Below, in pieces: positions 46,565 to 57,884 of a stretch of DNA of 64,000 nt. The notes under the pieces were generated by a model, which worked only from the letters and a program-made list of their open reading frames with translations, was not told where the DNA came from and searched no databases. The stretch is from contig OY754329.1 of assembly GCA_963573305.1 (NCBI GenBank), forward strand, positions 65,965,084 to 66,029,083. The letters are read 5' to 3'. A program made the translations under genes and the position numbers. Origin of the DNA: Pyrrhosoma nymphula (lineage: Eukaryota; Arthropoda; Insecta; Odonata; Coenagrionidae). The first letter of the stretch is position 1, and each line of letters starts with the position of its first letter.

Positions 46565-47700
46565 TTTTATATGGTTTCTTAGTAATAATGTTACAGCAGT
46601 TTTCGAGATATATTTTACATACATTATGACACATAATTATCACTCGTTTACGAGTATGAGACGACCGACCACAGTTTCGGGACTATGTAACATTTTCAAG
46701 GTGTTTTTCACTTTTGTTTGGAATACGGAGGGAGGGTAGTTGTTATACAGCGTGGTTCGGAAAGAGAGGTCGGGAAATGGGAAGAATTAAAGGAATGGTG
46801 GTACAAGTTAAGTTAAAATCACTTGAACTGTGAGTGATCTGGTGTAAGGGGGTAACGTTAACTATACAACGATTAACGTTAAGTATAAGTGAGTGGGCAT
46901 TGAACGCGCAGTATTGTCGGGACTTTAACGCTACAATAATAGATAAATTATTTCTTATTTTTTCTTGATTATGCTTCAAAAAAGTCTACTGTGGTTGCGA
47001 GAAAGCCAATTACAAAAATATTACAAAATTAAATATATGGCAAGACAATTAGATTTGTGACAACAAAAGGCAAGAGATTAAGCATTGCCAGATAGGAGGA
47101 GTGCAGGAGATGCAAACTTGTAAGTCAGAGAATACACCACAAAGCTCGTATTTCCAAGATTCTGCACTCCAAAAATGCTCATCTCGTAGATATTTGCATG
47201 GCCAATCTTTATACTCTACGATTTTCATTGCTAAGTGACGCTAAAACCAAAACCAATATGACCGCGTCCTTTTTTTAGCGCAACGTCAAAATATTCCTTT
47301 TTAAAGAAATGCATGACTGAGTTATACGTTTAAATATTACCTTTGGTTATCATCAGTGTTTATTTTTTTGACATGAACGTTCGATTGCAAAAATAAAATA
47401 TTATTCGAATGCAACCCTATGGACAGTTGGATAATATGGCGTAGCGAATGCGGTTTGACAAATCACCTGCTCTGTTGAGGAAAACAGCTATATTTATAAA
47501 CACCGTTGAAGTTAAGAAAACAATATCGATGATATCGCAGAGCATGACACAATGATAATGCAGAACGTTTATACCACCTTCGACATTTAACTTCAGTATC
47601 ACAATTTCAGCACTCAAATGAGATTACTCCACGTTTATTCGGGTGCAAGTAAGTCGATGTTTGTAGATATTTCCAGTCGGTCATACATTACATGTCAACG
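46565..47700. other. Unassigned DNA
   Basis: No gene or repeat recognised. Confidence 0.4.
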
Positions 47701-47716
47701 TCACATCAAAGTTATT

Positions 47717-47761
47717 ACGTCATATACCACGTCAAATGCGTATTCACGTGGCATATGACGT
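47717..47761. repeat. Short hairpin, 16-bp arms
   Basis: ACGTCATATACCACGT (47717-47732) is followed after 13 bases by ACGTGGCATATGACGT (47746-47761), its inverted copy with one mismatch. Not followed by a T-run, and not in a coding context. It may be the centre of a decayed MITE. Confidence 0.6.
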
Positions 47762-47769
47762 TTTCGTTC

Positions 47770-48680
47770 GACCCGTCCAATGCCGGGAATGACTGAATTC
47801 ACACGTGTGGAATTCTATGAGTAGTTACTAACGGAATGATATGGAACCAAGCTGTTAGTCGATAGGAGAGTGGTGATTTGAGGGCTGCAGCAAAGCATCC
47901 TTCCTATATTCTCTCCATCCTTCTTTTATTTCCACCGTTATCCCTCCCTTATCGTCCTACACAACTCTCCTCACTGAGGTGCAAATTACTTCAGTTGTCG
48001 ACCACTTCCCACATATAACCAACCGACGAAAAGGCGAAGTTCTCCTCAATCGATGCAACACAGTCAACACTCACGGAATCAGCATCAGCGAGGAAAGGAA
48101 GAAATTCAATATATACGCCGAGGTGATTCCCCGGGAAGCGGCAGCTCATCAATTTTCCTTCTCCCGTTTATTAGATCAAAATTTAAATGAGGAAATCCTG
48201 TCAGCGTTGAATGATTCCCATTTTATCTGTAGCCTACGCTCTCGATCAAATATATTTCAATCGTATTCCACTGCACACGAGGCAAGGTTCGGGAAAAAAA
48301 ATTGAAGGCTAAAAGTTTGTTGGAATTGCTTGGAACGGGACAGTAGAATATTAGAATTAGAGTAACATATAGCATGATGAAGGTATATTCAAAGGTGATC
48401 AACATGATATATCATGATGACAATTACGCACTTAATCCATGAGTGGAATTGCATGGGCGCAGATTATGACGAAGATAACCGCCTAAAAGGAGCTCCAAGG
48501 AGTTCATATTAGCTGACCTAACCAAAGGGCTTACATAAAGTCAACATCAGGAGTGTTATGATATTCCGGGTAAGAAATGGTCCAATTGATTGAGAAAGTT
48601 TCTTACAAAATATAAATTTACGTATCGGCTAATAGACAACAAGATTGAAGTTGAGGAAAATTAAATTAGAAGTACAAAGA
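47770..48680. other. Unassigned DNA with 108-codon open frame
   Basis: The plus frame 47979-48305 (108 codons) encodes a hydrophilic product (RRKGEVLLNRCNTVNTHGIS...). It contains no domain I recognise and lacks supportive splice or promoter sites. I do not call it a gene. Confidence 0.35.
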
Positions 48681-48687
48681 ACGTTGC

Positions 48688-49248
48688 TTAAGGTAGTTTA
48701 AGCAAAAAATCACTTCACTCAGAATTTGATGGATTTGGTCTCATTTTAAAGAAAAAACTCATCTTTCCAATGATATTAAAATATCAACCCCTTGCCGAAC
48801 TACTTTTCGAGCAATTTGCCTGAAAATGTAGGCTGTTTTACATGGGATAGATTATGGCTGTGCACTCCAGAGGGAGAATTTTGAAGGAAATAGCAATTTA
48901 TAGCACCTAGATTTCATTAAAAAACTAACAGTGTGTAGACTGCATGTTTTCTCAACAATTTATAAAAAATAATTTATTACTCACCACAGAAATATTTACA
49001 GAATCGCAAAAAAAACCTGCTGTCTTGAAGGGTTTTGAGCCATACGGCGGGAAAACATGAGTAAAGTTTGACACTATGTGGATATATTTATTTAACTACT
49101 GAGAATTGCTGTCATATATAACTATATTTTTGCACCATTAATATTACAATATTTATTTCGTTCTTCTTACAGGCGCTGAAATAAAAAAATAAAATTTGAA
49201 TATGGTCTCCATTATGACTAGGGAACTATCTCACTCAAACCACCTTAA
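48688..49248. mobile_element. TTAA-ended MITE, copy 2
   Basis: Left end TTAAGGTAGTTTAAGCAAAA; right end TCTCACTCAAACCACCTTAA, which is the inverted terminus. At 561 bp the element is the same size class as the 13.6 kb copy. It shares CGAGCAATTTGCCTGAAAAT, TGTTTTACATGGGATAGATT, TGCACTCCAGAGGG and ATTCTTACAG-like ends. No coding capacity. Same orientation as copy 1. Confidence 0.75.
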
Positions 49249-49254
49249 GCGTTA

Positions 49255-50000
49255 GATTGGTCACAAAATGTCAACGATATGTTTATCGAACTCGGCCATT
49301 TCGGGAAACTTGTATATGTATGTAGTCAATAAGGCCGGATCAGCCGCAGAGGCTACAGGCGTGATACATCGAATGTGCAGGGTGACTACTCAACCGTGAA
49401 AAACATGAAACATGAAGCCGTGAATTTGAAAATTGTCCGTCAATTACACGTGAATGTCACATGTAAACCTGTAATTTAGGCACACGTGGACACTCAATTG
49501 TTCTATCCGATGTTGAGGTGGTACAAAAGTCTAGTTTCATTTAGTCCCGGGAAGAAATCTGGGCGATCGACTTCGTCCATTGCGCTGTGTCTAACCCATA
49601 AAATGGCATCGCACCGTTTCTAATATTTTCATTTCTACAGTTTCAAGGTGATATTGTAATATTTCTCGCTCGCATTAACATGGATATTGTTATGTTTCAA
49701 TAACACTATGGTCAAAAGAAAACATTTATAAACACTTATTTTGAACGAACTCAACAACTTTACAAAAAAAACATTTGATCGTGACTTGTTTTTCACACAC
49801 AGAATTCTACATACCGGGAGGTTACAAAACATTTCGCCAGCACACATCGTTCCATTCAACGTCGTTCGTGTGCTCCAAAGTGCGCTGATGTGCTTCGATG
49901 TGCACTACCTTCAACACCTTGAATGGGGTACTCCATTAATGCCATGTGATCAAAAGAGAATTAAAGTGAGGCTTTTGAGGGAGTGATTTTCACCCTACCC
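49255..50000. other. Unassigned DNA
   Basis: Nothing recognised. Open frames of 74 and 81 codons overlap on opposite strands (49635-49986). Confidence 0.4.
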
Positions 50001-50002
50001 TC

Positions 50003-50122
50003 TACCATGGGTGGTAATGATATACTTAATGGTATATGAACTTTGCACATCATACTATGTTTTACCATGGGTGGTAATGATGTACTTAATGGTATATGAA
50101 CTTTGCACATCATATTATGTTT
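50003..50122. repeat. Two-copy tandem repeat, 60-bp unit
   Basis: The unit running from TACCATGGGTGGTAATGAT to CATCATACTATGTTT occurs twice in a row with only a few substitutions. A T-rich run follows. The high identity suggests a recent duplication. Confidence 0.85.
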
Positions 50123-50345
50123 TTTTTTCAATCATATAAAACAGTTTTTATTTTTTTCTTCCTCCCGTTTCAACGGAGACCATATCCTAGTTTTATCATA
50201 AATCATTACGTTCACTCATCGAGAATTAAAACTGTCGCAACTCCCTAAACATTTCTAAGATACATTCCACCTATTTTCCAATGGAATATACAATGTATGT
50301 ATGCATTGGCTCATGCATTCTAATTTTTGTATTGAGAATAGAATT

Positions 50346-51719
50346 AATTGGGTATTTTCCACGTATTTCAAACTATCGATATTCTGATTCAGTTACTTGA
50401 ACTTATTGAATTAGCTAAAAATTTTCTTATCAAATTGTATGAATTTCGGTTTTAAAAGCTAAAGAAAGTAGAAGGTTACGAATGCTCCCGAGCACACTCT
50501 GAAAACAACCGAATGGCCTGTGACGTCATTTTCGTTGTTTACATTTAGACCCAGGCGTTTCCTTATGCTTACTGTGGAAACAAATGCGGCGAAATTAGTT
50601 TCTGACGTTTTAGAGTTTCTAGATATGCCTTTAAATGGCACCTAAGTAAGGGATATAGATGGTGTTTTGTGCCACAATGTACAAATACATCGGTTGAAAC
50701 ACCGAACAAGAAATTTATTCACGCAATCACGACATTGAATGATTGAAATTTCTTCCTTGGATTCCTCAATGTCCACCCGTAAAAATGTATACTTTACTCC
50801 GCACTTTGTGTTCTGGACATATTCTTGCAATGACTGTGCACAGTGGTCCATCTCTCTTTACTTGGACGTATCCTATAGCATTATCACCATAACTCTCACG
50901 AGAAGCTTTATAATATAACAACACTTAAATTAAACTTTTAATAGACATTTAGGAGATGAGAATCTATTTTTAGGCATTTCTACAGCAGATAAGCCACTTC
51001 TAGAAACCTCCTCTACAAACAATCACTAATTAGCAAATACAAAATTAACGTTTTAGGTATTTCGAGTATTGGCAGCACAAACATTTGGCAAATACTATGG
51101 TATGTTGATATGTTACTAAGATACTGTTTGTTTACTTTTGCATGGACTGATATGGACTTCGATAAAGAAAGAAGTATCATAATGATTATGAGTGTATTGG
51201 AAAAACAGTTAATAAAGTTCATACACCAAATACATAATTAAATGTATCAAAAATGATTTAAAACAGTAATGACGATTTTAAAAGCAAACTTTAGGCTTAC
51301 ATTTTTTGGACTTAAGCTCAACCAATTTCCGCAGCATTGAATCGCTCGTCCTTCTTCATTAAAACGCCTACCATAAACATATCCACTTTGGGTATATTAT
51401 CTTATGTGGTTTTAATAAAACCATTGCACGCCATAGTCTTTGTTTTCAATGAAAAATCTTTAAATGTACGGTAGATCTTCTACAGTTACTCACTTTCCCT
51501 CACATCCGTCTATCGCTCAGCGAAAATGACGTCGAGCCAATCAGATTTCGTTTCGCAGCGGCGTAAAAAAATTTGAAATTTCGAGTATTTCAATCTTAAA
51601 TATCTCAATTAATATTGAATCAATTTTAAAACTACTTTCATTCCACAAGCTTGTTCGAGTTTAAGTAACATAAAAAGATCCGTAAACTTAAATTTAAAAT
51701 TTTGGAATAATACCCAATT
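50346..51719 (+). mobile_element. THAP-type DNA transposon, non-autonomous, copy 2
   Basis: A 1374-bp sister of the element at 40.29 kb, with the same orientation, the same 5' end AATTGGGTATTTTCCA and a slightly altered 3' end (TGGAATAATACCCAATT). Similarity is high along the whole length, with scattered substitutions and small indels; for example a 'TG' indel shifts the frame near 50660. Flanks differ completely from copy 1, so these are independent insertions rather than a segmental duplication. An alternative frame at about 50660 keeps a Cys-x4-Cys THAP-like start (CFVPQC). Confidence 0.8.
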
Positions 51720-51724
51720 GCATA

Positions 51725-52005
51725 TTACGAGAACACAGTGCATATATGTAATGCAGGCGGAAGTTTAACCAAACGTGACTGTCAATCTCAAACGATTAAA
51801 AACGATCTCTACTCTCAGAGTACACAAATGGAGTCGTGTAGTCTGTAACATATTTAGCAGTATCTCAAGAATCCTAAGGTATACCCTGAGTAATCAAATT
51901 TCGGCTATTATTACTCGTGACAATTGTGTGTAGGATCCTATGTAAAATTATCAGGAAAATGGCCATAACGATTATGATAAGACAAGATATCTTGAGGGTT
52001 TTAGG
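51725..52005. other. Unassigned DNA
   Basis: Nothing recognised. Confidence 0.35.
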
Positions 52006-52009
52006 TATG

Positions 52010-52205
52010 AGAAATTCATCGGGCTAGGTCTGATCTTTGGGAAAATTCGAACAGGGACCTATTTCTTAGTCCAAAAACTGATCTCCGGGAAAATTTATGG
52101 AAAGAATTGGAATATATGAGGGATCTAATGTAGTTTTTTATTCTTCGACTTAAAAATATGATACAATACATATTCAACAGCGAAACTTGGACTTTATTGC
52201 GCCAT
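52010..52205 (+). repeat. Dispersed repeat D, copy 2
   Basis: Plus-strand copy of the repeat at 46.4 kb: ATCGGGCTAGGTCTGATCTT, a partly repeated CTGATCTCCGGGAAAATT inside, and the closing TTATTGCGCC. The internal repetition suggests the family itself contains short tandem pieces. Confidence 0.6.
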
Positions 52206-52350
52206 AAAATTTAGATACTATTTTTCTGGCTTCATATTTTGACATACTGGTCCAAAAAATTAAGATAATGAAGACTTGATATACAATTTTTTTATGTTTC
52301 CCTCGCCTTCCTCAAGATTAGCACCATCGTTAGAGCTGTTGTTGTTCCCA

Positions 52351-52510
52351 CAAATGAAAAGAAAACTTAGTTTTTTATTCCACCAATTTATTGTAAGGTA
52401 AGACTAGTTTCGACGCAGCGGCGTCACCTTCAGGTACACTGACTATTTATTTACGGTGCCGTCGTACCGTACAATAAATTGGTGGAATAAAAAAGTTTTA
52501 TTTTCATTTG
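52351..52510. repeat. Foldback element with hammerhead relic
   Basis: Arms of about 40 bp, CAAATGAAAAGAAAACTTAG followed by TTTTTTATTCCACCAATTTA, are inverted at 52469-52510 with few mismatches. The interior on the minus strand (about 52400-52434) reads CCTGAAGGTGACGCCGCTGC followed by GTCGAAACTAGTC. GACGC and GCGTC form a stem-II hairpin, then GAAAC and TAGTC. The core is CTGAAGGTGA instead of CTGATGA, so it is an inactive relic. Confidence 0.7.
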
Positions 52511-52514
52511 TGAA

Positions 52515-54060
52515 AATGAACTTTCACAAACTTGAGCCGGAAACCATTGAAATAACCGTTGTTGTTTGTTCATGAAGAATGACACAATGCTGCCACTGGA
52601 GAGGAGAGTGATTGGTGGACTTGAGACTACGTGATTTTGAACGACGTTCCAAATATTAATTTTCTGAGCACGTTTGATCCAGTCAAGAATTTTCTAAAAG
52701 AAATATTTCCAATCCGATCTTAGATTGCTCTCCAGATATTATGAATACCATATAAGTAATACCAAGAAACATTCACGTGATATATATTTCCAGAATAATA
52801 CTAGATATAAAATTAATTTCTCCGCTTTGTTTTCATATGACTTCAAGTGTTAGCTTGAACGTACCTGTGGCTGATTGCGGCGGACTTTCTGCTTGTGTGG
52901 CTATCTGAGGATCCAAGGGAAGTCGATGATTTACCTTCTCGGTCGGCAAAAGCCCTTTTGAGTCTCGAGGTCTTTTGTGGGCACTCAAGGGAGCAATGTA
53001 AGGAGGTGAAACAAAGACCATCGTTCTCAAGAGATCAAGAGGAGTAATAGCTCTTAAATGGGATGCCTCTAGTTCCTTACCTCAAACCGTGTTTGTTATG
53101 GTGGCAACCTACTCGAGCTATTAACCATTCAACTGCGGCAGCTAGATTTTTTGCCTGCTACTTTGCGGAAGGAAAGGGGCCCTGGAAGCAGGACATGGTC
53201 AAACGTATGAGAAAGTTTCTCCCGCAGTTGCCGTGAATACGTACACGTATGTTTACCGCTGCTGAAGGGTTAATCAGAGCTTAGGTAAATCAGTTCCAGT
53301 GGTCGTGTGAGACTAATCCCCTAAAGAAGTATTCAAAAAAATTGTTTTCATAAAAGCAGTAAGTCTTCAGTTATATTAAACATTAATTTTATATTATAAT
53401 CGGGATTTATAATTTAAAGTAAAATATAAAATAAAGCTAAAATTAAAGTCAGGATATGAACATGAATCTCTTAAAATTCAATATTCAAACCGCACGAGTA
53501 ACTAATGGCGCATCATTTTCCCAAAAATTAATCACTCTAAAACGAACTAAAAATCACGTCAATGGATCAGAAAACTCCAATTAATACTATTTTGGGTCAT
53601 TACATGCACGTATGGTATCGCTGCATACAAATAGAAACCTCAGAACAAATTATTCTCTAAGATACAATCATAAAAAACGTAATATAGCGCGAAGAGTATG
53701 ATTTAATACTAGGTGATAAACCGTCGAAAATGACGGACAAAATCCCAGACTTACAAATCGTATTAGTATAGATTTTATATGTGTTTTGTGTAGGTTATTT
53801 CGCTGCATATAGTCTAGTATCTGGAGGCCATTACTTATGCTTACAAAATTATGCTTATTATAAACATAAAAGAAACTATTTGATGACGCCTCCATTAAAA
53901 CTCTCCGGTCAATATATTTAAATGGAAATCATGGGTAAGATCACCTTGAATTACCTTTTATTAGCATTCAATAAATAAATACATAGGTCATTTCTTCATA
54001 AAATTTATCATTTTGTTGTTCATAGCAACATGATAGCCTAGATAATTACCCATAACATCG
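52515..54060. other. Unassigned DNA
   Basis: No gene or repeat recognised. The part 52850-53280 is higher in GC. Confidence 0.4.
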
Positions 54061-54195
54061 TCTTATCCTTCATCATCAACTGCCCTGATGACAAAGGATA
54101 AGTCATCCTTCGAAACGTCGGCAGAGGAGCAGATGGAGTCACTAACCCGGACGGAAACCCGTGAATAATTTACTTCAGCTTCGCCGGGAGAAAAT
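54060..54195 (+). mobile_element. Penelope-like terminal fragment carrying the hammerhead
   Basis: The hammerhead is followed by AACCCGGACGGAAACCCG and AATAATTTACT, which parallels the block after the damaged hammerhead at the window's start. No RT or endonuclease frame lies within 1 kb on either side, so this is a solo terminal piece. Class is inferred from the ribozyme layout. Confidence 0.5.
54068..54138 (+). ncRNA. Hammerhead ribozyme, type I layout
   Basis: All core pieces are in order and undamaged: CTGATGA at 54085-54091, GAAA at 54112-54115, the short stem III ACGT at 54115-54118, and the cleavage-site C at 54119. Stem I pairs CTGCC (54080-54084) with GGCAG (54120-54124). Beyond an internal loop it continues as 54068-54074 with 54132-54138 (seven pairs, one wobble). 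Stem II is AAGGAT (54094-54099) with ATCCTT (54105-54110) and a 5-base loop. The one flaw is next to the core, where CA and C are unpaired at the base of stem II. With only ACGT as stem III, such ribozymes are expected to work as dimers. Known from Penelope-like elements and other retroelements. Confidence 0.8.
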
Positions 54196-54199
54196 CAAA

Positions 54200-56660
54200 C
54201 CCTACATACCCATCACATATCTCCAAGAATATGTATTTATGTATCTTGAAAACCATTGACGCAAGCCATTTGGATTTAAAATATAGATATAGTCTGATGC
54301 GACTATTTTGTGGTAGTATGCATGACTTTAATTATATGTATTTAAACAATATAAAAACTAAATTGACTAAATGATATCGAATTCTCAATCACAGCACCCC
54401 TAGCAGTGTTGCATATTGGCTAATATGCCTTGGTAAGTATTATATTACAATTTTACGTGTTATTTCAGAGCTTTAACAAGAAAGAAAATATAGATGGCAT
54501 AAGAAAAGTGATGGCAAAATAGCTGTATACATTTCTATTTCCGACATATTGTCATTTTACTTATATTTAGTGGCTACTTGCCTGCGAATTAACGAATGGG
54601 AAGAATATATTAATGACTATATTATTATTATTAACTATACACGTAATCGAACCGATAAATTTTACATAAAAAAGGCGGTTGCTTATTAATATTTACGACA
54701 GCTTTTGATGTTTATGGGCCATATTAAGCATGAGAAAAACATGAGGATCATAAATAGAACACTCTTTCAAAGGGATACATAAATCCAACGAAAACTATCT
54801 AAATCAAAAATGACGGGTATGTATGAGTAATGGAGAATGACGTCCAGGGACGACGATCTATTCAAAACCAGGAAATTTTTTTTCTTCCGTGCATTATATA
54901 AAGTGCCGTCGAGGGAATTTCCAAAACCTTCCACCAGTACATCCTTCAACACTTCGCAATCTCTTCGGTGCCTTTTGAAGGATGAAACCGCAACACAACT
55001 TTCATTTGTTTTTGATCGAAAAAATGCAAATAATTCCATTGAGATTTGCAGTGTACGGAACTAGGGATACACACTCTTAAATATACTAAACGAACCATTT
55101 CTGATACTGATAAATAAAATTCTTGCCTCCAGGGAAGTTAAAGATAACATCCCTCACGATGAACCCTCAGACGCACCATCAAATTGTAAATTCATTTTTT
55201 GACCAAGTACATCGTCAAGTAACGCATGCGTAACACAGATTTACGCTAATTTTAATCATTTGGGATAGACTCATACATTACAAGGCCCATCAGATAGAGT
55301 TCAGTTACGTTGACATGCAAAACGATTTCAAAGTTACAATTATGTCAATTACAGTCATATTAACAGTCAATTTTTGCTACAAATTTAACAACTCATAAAA
55401 AACAAAATTCGTTACCATACCTTGAAGAAATTTAATTTTTAAGACAAAAAAACGTAAAAACAGCGCTACCTATCGTTACCATCAGCAGATTCGATCATTG
55501 CTACTGCGTCCAGTAATCGTGCGCAGAAAAAATTATATTTTAACAATAGAGCGTGAACACAAACCTTGAACTGGCACAAATATTTACCACGATGCGATTA
55601 GCCAGCGCTAAGGTCGCCGATATCTGGTTTAGCTACCAATGCCGACTGTTTTTTCACTCTTTTTTGTGGGTATCATTAGATAATAGGAATAGATTGGCGA
55701 ATCTAATTTTCATTCGTTATTTTAAATATCTGATTACACACAATAATGTCTAACTCAAGTATTTGTTTTCACAGATATATTTTAGAGAGTGGTCAAATAC
55801 TGAAATATTATATAAAATCAGCAATTTCATTTAACTTTATTTAAAACAATACTCAATCATTAAAGCATAAATCATCAGACGGGTATGTTGACTGTGCCAA
55901 TGTCATTTGTAAGATTGAAGACACAATCAAGTACATTTTATGGAAAATATAATAGTTAAATCGGTCCGTCCTTCAATCTCTCTTTAACTTTTTATACGTG
56001 CGTTATCGTAAATGTTCAAAGACAGAGAGAGAGAATAAAAGAAAGTGGAAAAAATCTAATGATCGCTCTCGGCAGTGATTCAACGCGTGGAAACGAATGG
56101 GTGGAGAGTAGATTAAGCAGATATGGATTGCTGCGAGGTGATAGGTTGAAGAGTGCTAGATAGAGAGAAAGAGGATGGGTCTTCGAATTCGCCGAAAAAG
56201 GTGGATTTTGGGAACAAAAATAGAGCGATAGGATGAGGACTAGGGAGAGACGTACGGGCAGGAGGGGGAGACGATAGTCGGGGAGAAGAGACGTCGGTTC
56301 GTGGAGAGGGGCCTGGGTGATGGATCGTGCGGCCACTGCCGGGCACTTAAAGGGGACGGAGCGTATAAACCCTGGGATACTAAGCCTTTCCCCCTCTCCG
56401 TTGTCCGCCTCCAATAGACTCCGGGCGAGTCCAGCAATAGATAGCCGGGGAAACGGCTCCGAAGGTAATGGTGGCAGTGCCGGCCCAAAGTAATTTACAA
56501 GCGTGGGTAAAACTTCATTTGACCATCCCTAATAAAAGATGAATTTGCCGATTGTGATTTCTCTAAACGCGTATTAATCAGTTTCAGGACCATCGTCTCA
56601 GCATTGCAGTACCCTTCATGCCTTAAGAGGAAAAGTGCTTATAGGGATAATTTACATTCT
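54200..56660. other. Unassigned DNA
   Basis: AT-rich to about 55.95 kb, with nothing recognised. At 56030-56480 the sequence becomes GC- and purine-rich, with overlapping minus-strand frames of 132, 77 and 82 codons. These are compositional and no domain is seen. A promoter or exon there cannot be excluded. Confidence 0.4.
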
Positions 56661-56669
56661 ACTCTATTG

Positions 56670-56970
56670 TAGGGTTTCCCAACCTGGGGTACTCGCACCC
56701 CTTAGGGGTGCGAGATAACATTTCAAATTTTTTGCTTTATTAAGGGTACTAGTAGGGTCGTAGGTTTTCAGCAACTTTAAATTTGTTACAGTATTTATCT
56801 TTTCCGTATGTTTCATTTTTGTTGATATATTATTAAAATGGCTTGCACAAAGTTGTTTTGGTCTCTTTAACTTTTATTCTTAAATAAAGTATTACTTAGA
56901 GGGGTGCCAGGTATTAATTGAAGGGGTTTGAGAACACAATAAAACTTTTTGGGGTGTGGGGCGTAAAAAG
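56670..56970. mobile_element. hAT-like element, 5' end recognisable
   Basis: The start TAGGGTTTCCCAACCTGGGG is very close to the C(A/T)GGGTTTCCCAACC terminus of several hAT-superfamily elements. It is followed by a 10-bp-arm hairpin (56692-56714, CTCGCACCCC and its inverse around TTA). The text GGGGTGCCAGG and GGGGTGTGGGGCG near 56905-56965 may be the decayed far end, but the terminal inverted repeat is not clear. No transposase frame. Confidence 0.45.
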
Positions 56971-56999
56971 ATTACGACAACCGTTAGTTGCTGTGCAAT

Positions 57000-57380
57000 T
57001 TTAGCTACGGTTCCTTTCAATGGGCTGGCGATAAGTGTGCTAATTAAGGAAGTTGTTAGTCCGTAGATTTCATTGTGCTCTTTATTGATGCCTGTTAGGA
57101 TTGTCCTTCACTTTTACGACTAACTAAAAGGGGTCATTTTGGATAGGAAAGCATGTAAAAAGTTATTAAAATTTTCCGATTTGCACACATATGGTGAATC
57201 TTTAACCGCTTTCATTGGATGAGTGTGCCACGCGCCTTTTTCGCGAAGGAATTTGGTTCCCCTACCTAACTCTCTCTGTCTCATTGCCTCCCTGTCTTCT
57301 GTCCTTTCCTTTCATCCCCTTTACTTCTACCCCCTCCCTTGCCACACAGGTATATGCCAGGAAGTTTTCGATAGCTGTAA
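57000..57380. other. Unassigned DNA
   Basis: Nothing recognised. A C/T-rich run lies at 57255-57340. Confidence 0.4.
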
Positions 57381-57884
57381 TCTTATATATATAAAAAAGA
57401 ATGTTTGTCGGTTCGTGTTATATGCACTCCAATACCATTCATACGATTGCGATGAAACTTTGGCGAGTTGTTGTGCGCGTGACCATAAAGGTTTCTGAAT
57501 TATAAAAATGGCAATTTTTGGGGTTGTTTTTACCCCAATATTGTTAATATTTACTCCCATAAGAAAAGCATTCATATCAGTGAAGGTTTTTCTTCACCTG
57601 CTTTTTTAAATTACTTGCACTCAAGATATTGGATAGAAATTTGTATCATAGATCTAATAAAAAAATGCAGTATTTAATTCTTTCATTCAATTTTCTTATG
57701 CGCTTCGTTTTTGTCCATGTATTGCGTTTTTGTCTCGAAATGCATACATTTTTCTTCCATTTCAACAATTCAAAATTTACTTGGAAACCAGGCGTGAATA
57801 TCCATTTAATAGAGATTTCATGAATGGTTATTCACTCCTGAAGCATTTAAAGGCCAGGTTCAGTGACTAATTTGATAGTTGTAG

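Noticed and set aside
56016..56488. Minus-strand frames of 132, 77 and 82 codons
   Set aside because: A purine-rich plus strand keeps several frames open at once. The translated text is S/P/L-rich low complexity.
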